Origin: a virus
IMG/VR virus record: IMGVR_UViG_3300037502_002993
Span: 156,599-220,598 of that record
Strand: one strand, 5' to 3'
DNA: 64,000 nt
Shown: positions 18,271-26,212 of the stretch, piece after piece
How positions within the stretch are numbered: position 1 is the stretch's first letter
Layout: every line of letters begins with the position of its first letter
Program-made: the position numbers and the translations under genes
Notes under the pieces: model-generated
Told to the model about the DNA's origin: nothing
The model's input: the letters and a program-made list of their open reading frames with translations, nothing else
Databases searched by the model: none

Positions 18271-20295
18271 TCAGGCCCGCTTGATCAAAAGGGCGTTGTC
18301 GACAAGCCACCCTTTGAAGATCTCATAGTAGACGCCGTCAAGACTGATCAGACGAACGTTACGCCCCTCCAGGGTACCGGCATCCTGATGACGATCCAGC
18401 AGACCGCGCACCAACTTGTGGAGTTTCGGGTGGTAGGTCTGACTGATCAGTACTGGCTCTTCATCCATGACCACGGATTCGAGCTGCTCACTGCGCCAAT
18501 TCACCTGTACGTTGAGGAACACATCAACGAGGTCACACGCCTCGATCACAGTGTTGTCTTCGTTCCACTCCACCTCCATCATGAAGGGGCGCTTTAGGAT
18601 CTGGTGGCTGCGGGACTTGATCACCGTCACCACGTCCGCTTTCCCTTTCCCCTGTAAGTAAGTGTACAACTCCTTGATGTCTTCGCAGAAGTCATCAACC
18701 TGCACTGACATGGAGAGGTTGTCCTTCAAGATGCGGTTAAGCTCTCGCGTCAGGCGCTGATTGAGGACCCGGTAATGCCGCAGTGACAAGATGCCATCAC
18801 TCAGGGCTTCTTTCAGTCCTCGGGCAACCGCTGGGAGACTATCGGCCGTGGCCAGCATCTCAATGCGCTCCACGCACTCCTTGTTGGTGCAGAACGGATA
18901 CGCTTTGACGCTCTGGTACTCATGAGCGGGTAGGGGGGCATCAGCCGACAAGGTCAGGGCTTCACGGATCAACTCCCGAGCACGCTCCTCATTTTCCTCA
19001 TCTGTACTTCCCAGTAGGATCTCCTCGATCAATACCGGAGTCTCATCACTGAGCTTACCGTCTTTACTCAGGTCGATGACCTCCCCCAACCCCACTGTCT
19101 CATCGGCGTCGTAGTTGAGCACTTTGATATTATTTGCCACTAACTTATCTGTGGACTTCAGTTTCACACGACGCAGCTTCTCATCGATTTCATGTTTCAG
19201 GTAATCCATCCCCAGACTCCAGGCAACGGGGTGTTCTTCCACCCAACCATCGGGCCATTTGACGTGGTACAGGCAATACTGCATCGGGTCATAAGACTCA
19301 CTCCACGGGTGTTCGTCATTACGCACGCTCTTCCACCCGGACAGATGGGCAGGTCTGCACTCCACACCGCCCGGTGCATAGATCACATCCCAAGGCCGCT
19401 CCTCGTTGATCTCTACCCCAAACGGCTGGAAGTGATCCGGATCAAACTCGATGTCCTCGATACTGCGTGGGGTGTTCTCATCGTACGTGGGTTGAGTCGC
19501 CATGTGAGCACTCTCCTGTCCCTGTTGAACGGGTTGTGTGTGGGTGGAGTGTTGTGTGCTCCAACTCTCCTGGTGGGGCGGCTCTTCAGCGGGGGTCTCA
19601 TGATATCGACCCGAAGAGCCCTGGAAAGAACCACCGCCTCCAGGGGCTGACTGACCACCCATGGACGGTTGAGCTACCTGAGCCTGACCGTGGACATTAT
19701 ACCCGTGGAAGCTCTGATTAACTACGGTGTTCTGGGGCTGCTGCTGGAACTGCGGCGGGTTGCGGCCATTGCGCAGAAAGGCCTCCACGTCAATGTGAAT
19801 GGCTTCGAGGTCTTGACTGGCTTTCACCAAGCCCTGCATCAGTTGTTGATTACCGGATACCATCTGAGCCACAGCGGGGTATTGGGCGGCCATAGAGGCC
19901 ACCAGTCCGGCATAGCACATCCCAACGGCTTTATCCGCTGCAACCTGAGGTGGGTTGCTGTTGCCCTGACAGACCACTAGGTAATCTGCAAAATCCACCG
20001 CCAGCTGTACCCACTGGGTAAAGAGCGGGTTGGCAAACCAGTTATTGGAGACCAGGTTATAGGTGAATATGTGCAGCGGTGATCCTGGACGCTCTGCCCG
20101 GTCCTGGAGCAGTTGACGAAACGTGGTGGTGATGTAGTCGGTCAGATTCCCCGGCAGTCCCCGCGGGGGGGTGAGGCGTGGCCAGACGTTGTTCTGACCG
20201 GGGGCCATGAACGTGGAGCGCTCCGGCACATCCGTCCGTGCGGGAAGTGGCTGGCCGTACCCACCATGTGGCTGGCCTTGCTGGTAGTGTTGCAT
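18271..20295 (-). CDS. Large protein of unknown function with a Gln/Gly/Pro-rich linker
   Basis: 674 aa, start MQHYQQGQPHGGYGQPLPAR after AGGAAC. Three parts are visible: a disordered N-terminus, a helical domain (residues about 45-200, with LTDYITTTFRQLLQDRAERP), a long low-complexity linker rich in Gln, Gly, Ser, His and Pro (about 205-280), and a folded acidic C-terminal part of about 390 residues. There is no signal peptide or known catalytic motif. It lies upstream of a terminator in a leftward operon with a beta-like polymerase subunit. Its role (virion component or transcription-associated factor) cannot be decided from the sequence. Confidence 0.72.
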   Translation of the reverse strand: MQHYQQGQPHGGYGQPLPARTDVPERSTFMAPGQNNVWPRLTPPRGLPGNLTDYITTTFRQLLQDRAERPGSPLHIFTYNLVSNNWFANPLFTQWVQLAVDFADYLVVCQGNSNPPQVAADKAVGMCYAGLVASMAAQYPAVAQMVSGNQQLMQGLVKASQDLEAIHIDVEAFLRNGRNPPQFQQQPQNTVVNQSFHGYNVHGQAQVAQPSMGGQSAPGGGGSFQGSSGRYHETPAEEPPHQESWSTQHSTHTQPVQQGQESAHMATQPTYDENTPRSIEDIEFDPDHFQPFGVEINEERPWDVIYAPGGVECRPAHLSGWKSVRNDEHPWSESYDPMQYCLYHVKWPDGWVEEHPVAWSLGMDYLKHEIDEKLRRVKLKSTDKLVANNIKVLNYDADETVGLGEVIDLSKDGKLSDETPVLIEEILLGSTDEENEERARELIREALTLSADAPLPAHEYQSVKAYPFCTNKECVERIEMLATADSLPAVARGLKEALSDGILSLRHYRVLNQRLTRELNRILKDNLSMSVQVDDFCEDIKELYTYLQGKGKADVVTVIKSRSHQILKRPFMMEVEWNEDNTVIEACDLVDVFLNVQVNWRSEQLESVVMDEEPVLISQTYHPKLHKLVRGLLDRHQDAGTLEGRNVRLISLDGVYYEIFKGWLVDNALLIKRA

Positions 20296-20322
20296 GGTGC
20301 AGTTCCTATTGTAGCGGGGTGA

Positions 20323-21948
20323 TTAGTCGATCAACTCTTGAACGCCATCAATGAGTTCTTGTAGTTCTGGACGACGCTCTACCACGCCGTTGGCTTTCAA
20401 GCGCAAATAGGGATTCACGCGTGTCCGTCCATCGGGATGGGTCTTGGGTTGATTGTTAAACTGGCCAACTTCTGCAATGCTGGCATGCAGGCGTTTGGTG
20501 GGGTCGGTGATAAACCCTTTGTCGCTGTTGGGACTCTTCTTGGACTTCTCCTGGGGCACCGCCATGCAAGTGATGCGAAAGCACTTGTTATCCCCAGGGT
20601 AGGCGACGGTGTTGATCTCCCCGTGTTTACGAGTGAGATAACGCATCGCCGTTTTGGGTTTGATGTGTTTATTGAGCTCTTTATTGAGCTCCTCAAGCGT
20701 CCACTGTTTATCCCTTTGCGATTGAAACCGAAACGCAAAGTAGTTGATTGCGGCATTGAGCTCCTCTAGGACATAGCGCAGCACCGTATAGCGCTTGTTG
20801 TACATGGAGGCCTCTTCGCTGGACCGATGGAAGAAGTGCGGGGCCAGATCCGTCATGATCTTAAACAGCAACTCCCAGAAGTCCTTCACGTCGACATTAG
20901 CGTCCCGGAGCTCCTTACGAGTCAGGGAGTCCAGCATGTGCGACACACTGTCCAGGTGAACCGCAACGTTCTCAAGTGCTCGACCGCGGTGTTCAAAGTC
21001 ACCGGAGATCAAACGCCCAAGGAGCCACTGCCACAGTTCCACATTGTCAACGTCTTGCGGGTGACGAAAGTCACTGGGGAAGGTATCCACCACGTAGAAG
21101 AAACCTGCCACGAAACGTCGCACGGCTTCTGAATCGTCATCGCGCTTTACCATCAACACGATATCGCCCGTGGGGTGTTTCCCACTCAATACCAGGGATT
21201 CGTAAACCACCCAGCGTTCCCTAGGATATTTCTTACTGTCGAAGTCCTTGGCATAGCCCACCTTGACGTCGACCTTCAACCACTCCTTAAAGGTCTTCTT
21301 CACTCCCGACATGCAGTAGAAGTAATGCGGCAGGCAGGAGTTGATCTTACGTCGATTGTCAATTTGTGAGCTCTTGACATTTTTCATCTGGTAGTGGATA
21401 AGACTCCAGAAGACGTGTGAGATCTCGCGCTTGCCGTTGACAAAGAAGTGGTAGTCCTCTCGACGGAAGGTGAGTTTGGTGCGCTGGAAGCGTACGAACA
21501 AACTTCCCTGTGCCACAGAGTACCCCACATCGGCCATTACGGGAGCGATGTTGTACAGTGCCCCATTCAGCCAAAGTATACCCCCTGGTCTGACAAACGG
21601 CAAGATGATGCGCTTGTCATAAAGGTCTTGTCCCTTATAGCGAAACCGCAGCTTGATCATAAACTCATCACTTTGAGCGATGTTGGCTTTGCGTTTGGAC
21701 TTGTACTCCTTGGTGACTTCTTCAAACTGTTCCTGGGGACTGCAGGGTGCTGACCCCACATACTCAAATCCTTCAGGAAAGAAGTCGGTGTTGATACGAA
21801 CCAGTTCATCAATGTACTTGATCATCGAGAGGGTAAAGTCATCGTCAGATGCCTTTCCCATCATGTGCTCGACAGCGAGGCCATTGGTGATTGTCCGGTT
21901 AAAGTCTGGGGTAAGTCGATCGATCTGTTCGAGTAGATAGCGATCCAC
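20323..21948 (-). CDS. RNA polymerase beta N-terminal-like subunit (candidate non-virion polymerase, phiKZ gp123-like)
   Basis: 541 aa from GTG at 21948, which follows AGGAGAG. The segment RIILPFVRPGGILWLNGALY, then NIAPVMADVGYSV, then LFVRFQRTKLTFRREDY parallels the beta lobe of cellular polymerases (E. coli [28 protein letters not shown]...LFVRIDRRRKLPATI). phiKZ-type phages encode a second, early-expressed polymerase with a separate beta N-terminal subunit, and this gene fits that role. It is not part of the main beta gene, which has its own complete N-terminus at 6398. The assignment rests on this local similarity. A structural protein remains possible. Confidence 0.55.
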   Translation of the reverse strand: MDRYLLEQIDRLTPDFNRTITNGLAVEHMMGKASDDDFTLSMIKYIDELVRINTDFFPEGFEYVGSAPCSPQEQFEEVTKEYKSKRKANIAQSDEFMIKLRFRYKGQDLYDKRIILPFVRPGGILWLNGALYNIAPVMADVGYSVAQGSLFVRFQRTKLTFRREDYHFFVNGKREISHVFWSLIHYQMKNVKSSQIDNRRKINSCLPHYFYCMSGVKKTFKEWLKVDVKVGYAKDFDSKKYPRERWVVYESLVLSGKHPTGDIVLMVKRDDDSEAVRRFVAGFFYVVDTFPSDFRHPQDVDNVELWQWLLGRLISGDFEHRGRALENVAVHLDSVSHMLDSLTRKELRDANVDVKDFWELLFKIMTDLAPHFFHRSSEEASMYNKRYTVLRYVLEELNAAINYFAFRFQSQRDKQWTLEELNKELNKHIKPKTAMRYLTRKHGEINTVAYPGDNKCFRITCMAVPQEKSKKSPNSDKGFITDPTKRLHASIAEVGQFNNQPKTHPDGRTRVNPYLRLKANGVVERRPELQELIDGVQELID

Positions 21949-21971
21949 GAAGCTCTCCTGCGATTCTTGGG

Positions 21972-23219
21972 TTACGCCTGTCGTCCCCGTAGGTATTTGA
22001 TGGCACTGGCGACCAGTCCACTGACGATGATGATGCCTGCAATCAACTCCTTGGAGTTTTTCAGGAACTCCCCGACCTGACGCCATCTGGCATTGCGTTG
22101 GTCGCGTTCCATTTGTAATAATCGAAACTGACGATCCTTCTCTTTCAATTCCTCTTCCTTCTCCCGCATGCGCTCTTTGAACTCGCGTTCGCGCTCCTTC
22201 TCCTGGTATTCACTTTCCCGCCGCTTGTCTTCAAGATCCCGTCGCTCTAACTCCCACTCCCGCTTGTCTTTCTCATACTGGATTTTTCGTTCCAGTTCTT
22301 CGCGTTCCAAGCGTTTGAGGCGCTGTTTCAGCTCAAGCTCTTCAATCTTCTCGCGGCGTTTCATCACCTCATCGGGACTGCCCAGGGTCTCCGCTTGTGC
22401 CTTGGTGGCATAGAACCCGTTATCAGGTGTGATCTCACGAAAGTGTACCGTGTGGTTACGTTTCGGGTTAACCCCGCCATCTGTTACCGTACGGTATACC
22501 CCATCCTCAAGAGTGGGGTCTGCCGTGGGGATGAGTTCTCGCACCTCTCGACCATCATGCAGCCACACACTGCCGCACATACCACGATTGTCCACGTAGT
22601 AGTACTGTGTCGTGACTTCATTGTAGCGTTTGGTGATATCCAGAAGTCGTTTTGCCTGACCCTCACGTGAATAGGGATGCGGTACCTCATGGAGGAGCTC
22701 AGAAACCCCCACGATCAAGTCCAGGTCTTTCAGATAGATCACGCCATCGGCTTCCAGTATCATGGCCAGTGGGACAAAGAGTTCGTACTCAAATCCCGCT
22801 GACGCACTCACCCTCCGGGCATTGGGGTGATTGGGGTACCCCCCGTACTCGCTTGGGGCTCCGATGGTGTATACCGTTCCAATGATGCGATTGATCTCTG
22901 ACTTGAGGCGTTTGTTCTCCTCATTGGTTCTGAAGTGTTTAGTGCGGTCTATCTCATTCAGTAGTCCCTCAGGGTGAACTACCGCATGGGAGGCGAAGCT
23001 ATAGCTGACTCGAATGACGATTCCCTCGTCACCAAAACAGCCTGCGACGCCGTCCATCATAACGGCCATACCTAAAGCATTCTTCCAGAACAGCTGTCGT
23101 CTTGCGGTGCTCCAGATAGAAAGGGTGTGTCCGCATTGGTTCCAAGTTCCCCTTGCCGTCTCCCCCCCAATGCGGGGGGGGACCGATACCGTCGGGAAGC
23201 GATGGTTGATGTTACGCAT
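21972..23219 (-). CDS. Coiled-coil protein with C-terminal membrane anchor
   Basis: 415 aa, ATG at 23219 after CAGGAG. The first 260 residues form a globular domain without a recognised motif. Residues about 275-375 are an extreme Glu/Arg/Lys coiled coil (repeats such as KRLEREELERKIQYEKDKRE). The last 25 residues hold one membrane span (IAGIIIVSGLVASAIKYL) and a basic tail. This tail-anchored layout suggests an envelope-associated or membrane-docking protein. It lies 23 nt upstream of the beta-like subunit, so the two may be co-expressed. Confidence 0.75.
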   Translation of the reverse strand: MRNINHRFPTVSVPPRIGGETARGTWNQCGHTLSIWSTARRQLFWKNALGMAVMMDGVAGCFGDEGIVIRVSYSFASHAVVHPEGLLNEIDRTKHFRTNEENKRLKSEINRIIGTVYTIGAPSEYGGYPNHPNARRVSASAGFEYELFVPLAMILEADGVIYLKDLDLIVGVSELLHEVPHPYSREGQAKRLLDITKRYNEVTTQYYYVDNRGMCGSVWLHDGREVRELIPTADPTLEDGVYRTVTDGGVNPKRNHTVHFREITPDNGFYATKAQAETLGSPDEVMKRREKIEELELKQRLKRLEREELERKIQYEKDKREWELERRDLEDKRRESEYQEKEREREFKERMREKEEELKEKDRQFRLLQMERDQRNARWRQVGEFLKNSKELIAGIIIVSGLVASAIKYLRGRQA

Positions 23220-23240
23220 GACGTCGCTCCTGACGGTCAG

Positions 23241-24194
23241 TTAGTAAAAGAGACTCTCTCCGTTATAGCGGACATTGAGGAGGTGGAGTTCGTCGAGGCC
23301 AACCGTTTGAATCGCCCGGCGTTTCTTCTTGCGCTTTTGGCTTTTTGAAACTGGCGACTGAACACCGCCTTTGGAGTGTCCTCCAGCCGGTCCGACCTTG
23401 GGTCGAGTGGGGCGGCTGGTATTATCCCCTCCCGACCGGGGGCTTTTTTGCTGATCTTCCCCGGACGGAGATACGGGGCTTGACTGCGTTCCGCTCTCCA
23501 GCGCATGCACGTCTCCGGTAGTAACTGGCTGGGGGGAGGGTTGGCTCTCCTGGGAGTCGGTCCGCACACTGTGGATGGTAGCGTGGGACCGATCGACAAA
23601 AGGGCCAACATCGTCCGTGTAGACGATCTCAGGGGTGATCTCGGCCACCTTGGCGTGAGCACAGTAGGCCCAGGTGGCGTAGTGGACCTTAAGGGTCTCT
23701 CCAGTAGCCAAGCTGCGGCACTTGCGCTTCCATTCCTTGATGACGACCTTAGGGATACCAAAGGCCTTACCTAACTCGTCCCCCAGTACCGCAATGTCAC
23801 GCCGGGTGGTCTTTGCTTTGGTAGTGAGTGTCCAGGTAACCCCTTTAAGGATGGTGATGGAGCGGCGGGCATCATCCACCTTACGGAAAGGCTCTCGCTG
23901 GATGTGCCAATCCAAATGGGCCAGAAGCTCCTCATCCCGCACCGCTTTCTTTTCACACTCCTGCGCCTGCGGGACTTCCTCTTCCTTAGGGGACTCTTCA
24001 GCCGGTGTCACCTCCCCATCACCCGCCGTTGGGGTAGATGGAGGTGGCGTAGGGCCCTGACCTCCATCCTCGTTGTCATCCCGACGGTAGGTGCCAATGG
24101 CAATGCCATCCGGTCCCTGGGGGCGTTTTATATACCCCACTGCCAGGGTACCCAGCGCTACTGCACCTAATGCGAGTTTTGCATAGAGGTTCAT
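23241..24194 (-). CDS. Membrane-anchored protein with proline-rich linkers, unknown function
   Basis: 317 aa. One N-terminal membrane segment (LALGAVALGTLAVGYI, residues 7-22), then an acidic Pro/Thr/Glu linker (about 40-80), a folded domain of about 110 residues with several cysteines, and a disordered Ser/Pro/Gly tail ending in a basic patch (KSQKRKKKRRAIQ) plus a short hydrophobic end. It has no known motif. It is the first gene of the 18-24 kb leftward run. An IS605-like remnant ends about 20 bases before its ATG, so its expression may start inside that remnant. Confidence 0.7.
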   Translation of the reverse strand: MNLYAKLALGAVALGTLAVGYIKRPQGPDGIAIGTYRRDDNEDGGQGPTPPPSTPTAGDGEVTPAEESPKEEEVPQAQECEKKAVRDEELLAHLDWHIQREPFRKVDDARRSITILKGVTWTLTTKAKTTRRDIAVLGDELGKAFGIPKVVIKEWKRKCRSLATGETLKVHYATWAYCAHAKVAEITPEIVYTDDVGPFVDRSHATIHSVRTDSQESQPSPQPVTTGDVHALESGTQSSPVSPSGEDQQKSPRSGGDNTSRPTRPKVGPAGGHSKGGVQSPVSKSQKRKKKRRAIQTVGLDELHLLNVRYNGESLFY

Positions 24195-24214
24195 GGTCTA
24201 CATCTCCAAGACAT

Positions 24215-24385
24215 ATTGATTGACACTCCCCCTACTTTAGGAGGGGGTTTTACGGCCACAACTGATAAAGGGAACTGATCAGGTTCCCATAGCTCCTGGA
24301 TGATGTAGATGTGAAATCTGTTTCCATGCATAGGGCATAATACCAGCCCTTTAGAGGCTGGCTTCTATTGGTTTGCTTCTATTCA
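24215..24385 (-). mobile_element. tnpB-less IS200/IS605-like remnant with an omega-RNA-like end
   Basis: About 170 bp. Read on the minus strand, the right end finishes GGGGGAGTGTCAA after a CCCCC/GGGGG hairpin, closely matching the right end of the TnpB element at 33602 (GGGGAGTGTCAA). The other end has CCAGCC/GGCTGG followed by GGCTTCTATT, comparable to the hairpin and GGCTTTATG at the TnpB element's left end. Between them is a GGGAAC/GTTCCC stem. No transposase or tnpB frame remains. It sits just before the start codon of the gene at 23241-24194. It could be a miniature element or a free-standing guide-RNA locus. Confidence 0.45.
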
Positions 24386-24442
24386 GTAAAATACTGCTAT
24401 GTTTCCATCATAAGAGGGGGGTTTATTTATAAAAGAATAAAA

Positions 24443-24461
24443 GGGGGCCCTCCAGGCCCCC
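24443..24461 (-). terminator. Strong leftward intrinsic terminator
   Basis: GGGGGCC and GGCCCCC pair around a five-base loop. On the minus strand it is followed by TTTTATTCTTTTATAAAT, an excellent U-tract. It closes a leftward transcript that covers the structured, nearly gene-free stretch 24462-24680. Confidence 0.8.
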
Positions 24462-24558
24462 CGAAACAGGGCTCTCCTTCGCTTTCGCTCAGTCGGCTTT
24501 TATCCAAATTATAAATATTTTCAGTATTTTTCTACATCAAAAGAAAAACGAATAAGGA

Positions 24559-24580
24559 GGATTGAGCATAAAGCTCAATC
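24559..24580. repeat. Hairpin after the small minus-strand peptide gene
   Basis: GATTGAGC and GCTCAATC pair perfectly around a five-base loop at 24561-24581. A T-rich run follows on the minus strand (CGTTTTTCTTTTG, about 10 nt later). It may be a second terminator or part of a structured RNA. Confidence 0.5.
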
Positions 24581-24584
24581 GAAT

Positions 24585-24677
24585 CTAGAAGGTCAAAAGC
24601 CTGTACGGTGTCTTCAACAACGGATTGTCCTCAAAGATGGGATCAACCCAATGAGGACAATCCGATTGTTTATTCAT
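24585..24677 (-). CDS. Candidate 30-residue peptide
   Basis: Starts MNKQSDCPHWVDPIFED and ends in TAG. The ribosome site is excellent: AAGGGG five bases before the ATG. The gene contains a perfect 13-bp inverted repeat (CGGATTGTCCTCA with its complement at 24622-24663), so its mRNA would fold into a strong hairpin over the coding region. It is too short for function prediction. Alternatively the locus is a structured non-coding RNA and the frame is incidental. Confidence 0.45.
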   Translation of the reverse strand: MNKQSDCPHWVDPIFEDNPLLKTPYRLLTF

Positions 24678-24817
24678 CGAAACCCCTTAGTTGTGCTAAC
24701 GCACCTTACCAAGGGCTGGGAGTGACGCCGCGGCCCGGCGCGCGGATTTTCAGGCTAAAGTAAGGACAGTGCTATAGTCCAATGATATCCCCCCTGACTG
24801 ATAAGGATTATGTTGTT
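24678..24817. promoter_or_regulatory. Divergent intergenic region between two tiny genes
   Basis: Lies between the minus-strand 30-residue frame and the plus-strand 25-residue frame. It holds a very GC-rich stretch (CGCCGCGGCCCGGCGCGCGG) and an imperfect dyad GGACAGTGCTATAGTCC at about 24765, whose CTATAG core could be a -10 box. Promoter function is inferred. Confidence 0.35.
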
Positions 24818-24895
24818 ATGAATGAGAGCGGGTTGACGTTTGCCACTATTGAAGATCTGGCTAAGGCACTCGATGAGGCCTTACGGGAGTATTAA
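24818..24895 (+). CDS. Candidate 25-residue acidic peptide
   Basis: Starts MNESGLTFATIEDLAKALDE and ends REY before TAA. A weak AAGGAT lies upstream, and a CTATAGT box stands about 45 nt before the ATG. The sequence is a clean amphipathic acidic helix. A hairpin terminator follows at 24948. Small and uncertain, but the box-gene-terminator layout argues for a real transcript. Confidence 0.4.
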   Translation: MNESGLTFATIEDLAKALDEALREY

Positions 24896-24947
24896 GACAC
24901 TGTTGGCTCAGTAGCTGTTATAGTAAACAAAAAAGAATAGCAAGCAT

Positions 24948-24970
24948 CAGGGGACCCCGAAGGGTCCCTG
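24948..24970. terminator. Hairpin terminator
   Basis: CAGGGGACCC and GGGTCCCTG pair with one bulge around CGAA. TTTATGTCG follows on the right, and AAACAAAAAAGAA at 24924-24936 gives a U-tract for leftward transcripts of the two small membrane-protein genes. Confidence 0.7.
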
Positions 24971-24988
24971 TTTATGTCGTCGATGTGA

Positions 24989-25207
24989 TCACTCTTCTGA
25001 CTGGATTGCCTCGCTAAAACAGACGCCAGCTAAGGCTACACCCACCACCCCACTTACCCCTGTCAGGACATAACCTTTAATCGCTTCTGTGCGAGTGATG
25101 AGGCCAGCCTTTTGCATTTTGTGGATGCGCTTGGCAGCCATGCCGGACATACCAACCAAACCCAGGCTACCGATACCGGTTGCCGCATTCGTGATACGAT
25201 TCAACAT
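24989..25207 (-). CDS. Small membrane protein, paralogue of its upstream neighbour
   Basis: 72 aa, two hydrophobic stretches (ATGIGSLGLVGMSGMA and GVSGVVGVALAGVCF) around a basic hinge KRIHKMQKAGLITRTEA. The hinge matches that of the 71-aa protein encoded at 25254-25469 (RRTRKLRKAGVISRTEG), so the two are tandem duplicates. The mRNA leader holds the AAAAATCAAAAG element followed by GGAAGGAGA and the ATG at 25207. Likely an inner-membrane protein. Whether it acts in lysis, exclusion or the virion is unknown. Confidence 0.7.
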   Translation of the reverse strand: MLNRITNAATGIGSLGLVGMSGMAAKRIHKMQKAGLITRTEAIKGYVLTGVSGVVGVALAGVCFSEAIQSEE

Positions 25208-25220
25208 GATACTCTCCTTC

Positions 25221-25234
25221 CTTTTGATTTTTCG
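25221..25234 (-). promoter_or_regulatory. AAAAATCAAAAG leader element, copy 1
   Basis: On the minus strand CGAAAAATCAAAAG precedes the ribosome site and ATG of the 24989-25207 gene. One of four near-identical copies located 14-27 nt upstream of start codons in this window. It could be a transcript 5' end, a translation enhancer or part of a late promoter. Confidence 0.5.
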
Positions 25235-25253
25235 AAAGTGTTCAGGGGATGGA

Positions 25254-25469
25254 TCAATCCCCGTTCACCATGTCCTTAATGGACACCACCACACCTGTCG
25301 CATTGGCCACGGTCAGTGAGCCAAAGGTGGCGTAGAGAAGGACCCCCTCCGTCCGACTGATCACGCCTGCTTTACGCAACTTGCGGGTGCGGCGTACACC
25401 GTCGACAGACAGTGCAGTGCAGACAGAACCGATGGTGATGCCGATGGCATTTCCGATGACGTTGTTCAT
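25254..25469 (-). CDS. Small membrane protein, paralogue of its downstream neighbour
   Basis: 71 aa (MNNVIGNAIGITIGSVCTAL), with two hydrophobic segments flanking RRTRKLRKAGVISRTEG. It resembles the next gene over its full length, and both have the same leader element, so this is a tandem gene duplication. It is the first gene of a short leftward unit. An inverted repeat TTTCACAT...ATGTGAAA lies about 40 nt upstream of the ATG, where a promoter or operator would be expected. Confidence 0.7.
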   Translation of the reverse strand: MNNVIGNAIGITIGSVCTALSVDGVRRTRKLRKAGVISRTEGVLLYATFGSLTVANATGVVVSIKDMVNGD

Positions 25470-25484
25470 GGTAACTCTCCAGGA

Positions 25485-25499
25485 CTTTTTGATTTTTCG
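25485..25499 (-). promoter_or_regulatory. AAAAATCAAAAAG leader element, copy 2
   Basis: Minus-strand CGAAAAATCAAAAAG lies 16 nt before the ATG of the gene at 25254-25469, between the upstream inverted repeat and the CTGGAGAG ribosome site. Confidence 0.5.
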
Positions 25500-25507
25500 T
25501 GGTGGGA

Positions 25508-25534
25508 TTTCACATTCAGGATATAGATGTGAAA
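25508..25534. promoter_or_regulatory. Perfect inverted repeat, operator- or promoter-like
   Basis: TTTCACAT and ATGTGAAA form a perfect 8-bp dyad separated by 11 bases that include CTATATCCTGA on the minus strand. The same CTATATCCTGA core, flanked by similar TTCAC/GTG half-sites, lies upstream of the leftward gene at 35065-35283. Position and recurrence suggest a shared leftward promoter or regulator site. The stretch 25535-25702 to its right shows no gene. Confidence 0.5.
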
Positions 25535-25702
25535 AACGTTTGGATTAAGCTAATAAAGGGAAATGTATCCTACACTACCCTCTATATCGCTCTATACGCC
25601 GTTTTGAGACGTTTTAATGGGGTTACCTGAACCAAGGTACTGGGTTGGGTAAATGAAGGCTTAGGAGCGAGTATACGAGGTATTTGATAAGTACGGCATA
25701 AA

Positions 25703-25719
25703 AGCCCCCAGAGGGGGCT
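25703..25719 (-). terminator. Intrinsic terminator
   Basis: AGCCCCC and GGGGGCT pair around AGA. On the minus strand TTTTATGCC follows. It ends the leftward transcript of the holin-like gene. Confidence 0.85.
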
Positions 25720-25766
25720 AACTTGGGTTGTATAGCGACTTTAACAGATTATAGTGTCATGAGATC

Positions 25767-26210
25767 TCACTGCGAAGCTTTCTCTTCATGTCGTCCACCT
25801 GTTCCTGTGACGTTGGGTGTCCTCACCCGCTCGACAATACCTTCCACTACCCCACCGCCAAAGTACAGTGACAGCACAAGAATGGCAGGCCACTCTAAGG
25901 TATCGCGGTTGAGGTTTGCAATCTCAACAGCCACCTCACGAATAGTGTCACCAAGCTCACTCCCCATAAAGAAAACAGAGCTCACCATCAACATGGCACA
26001 GATAGCCCACACCCCTACATAGGTGAGGCTTACCAGCAGTGCGAGGAAACGTTGGATGAGCTTAAAGGGTTCATAGCTTCTAAACAAAGCTCTGGCACTT
26101 TCGGCCCTTTCGGTGGTCGTAAAGTGTTCTGCTTTACTGCCCGCGAGTTTCTCATACACCTCACGCACTATCTCTTCATGACCGAAGAGACGTTTTAGTA
26201 ACGTCCTCAT
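25767..26210 (-). CDS. Two-span membrane protein, possible holin
   Basis: 147 aa from ATG at 26210 (MRTLLKRLFGHEEIVREVYE), after GGAG. The N-terminal 60 residues are charged and helical. Membrane spans follow at about residues 63-90 (FLALLVSLTYVGVWAICAML) and 115-130 (WPAILVLSLYFGGG), with a charged tail. The RFLAL...LYFGGGVVE pattern resembles the 3TM holin family, common in large phages and gene transfer agents. No endolysin is seen nearby, so the lysis role is tentative. The ATG is only 3 nt beyond the HNH gene's stop. Confidence 0.5.
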   Translation of the reverse strand: MRTLLKRLFGHEEIVREVYEKLAGSKAEHFTTTERAESARALFRSYEPFKLIQRFLALLVSLTYVGVWAICAMLMVSSVFFMGSELGDTIREVAVEIANLNRDTLEWPAILVLSLYFGGGVVEGIVERVRTPNVTGTGGRHEEKASQ

Positions 26211-26212
26211 AT

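Noticed and set aside
22168-22413. A Ser/Arg-rich plus-strand frame
   Set aside because: It is the complement of the Glu/Arg/Lys coiled-coil repeat of the gene at 21972-23219.
24559-24610. Possible tRNA, based on hairpins near TCGAATC
   Set aside because: No acceptor stem, anticodon arm or CCA-side pairing could be built around it; no other tRNA candidate was found in the window.
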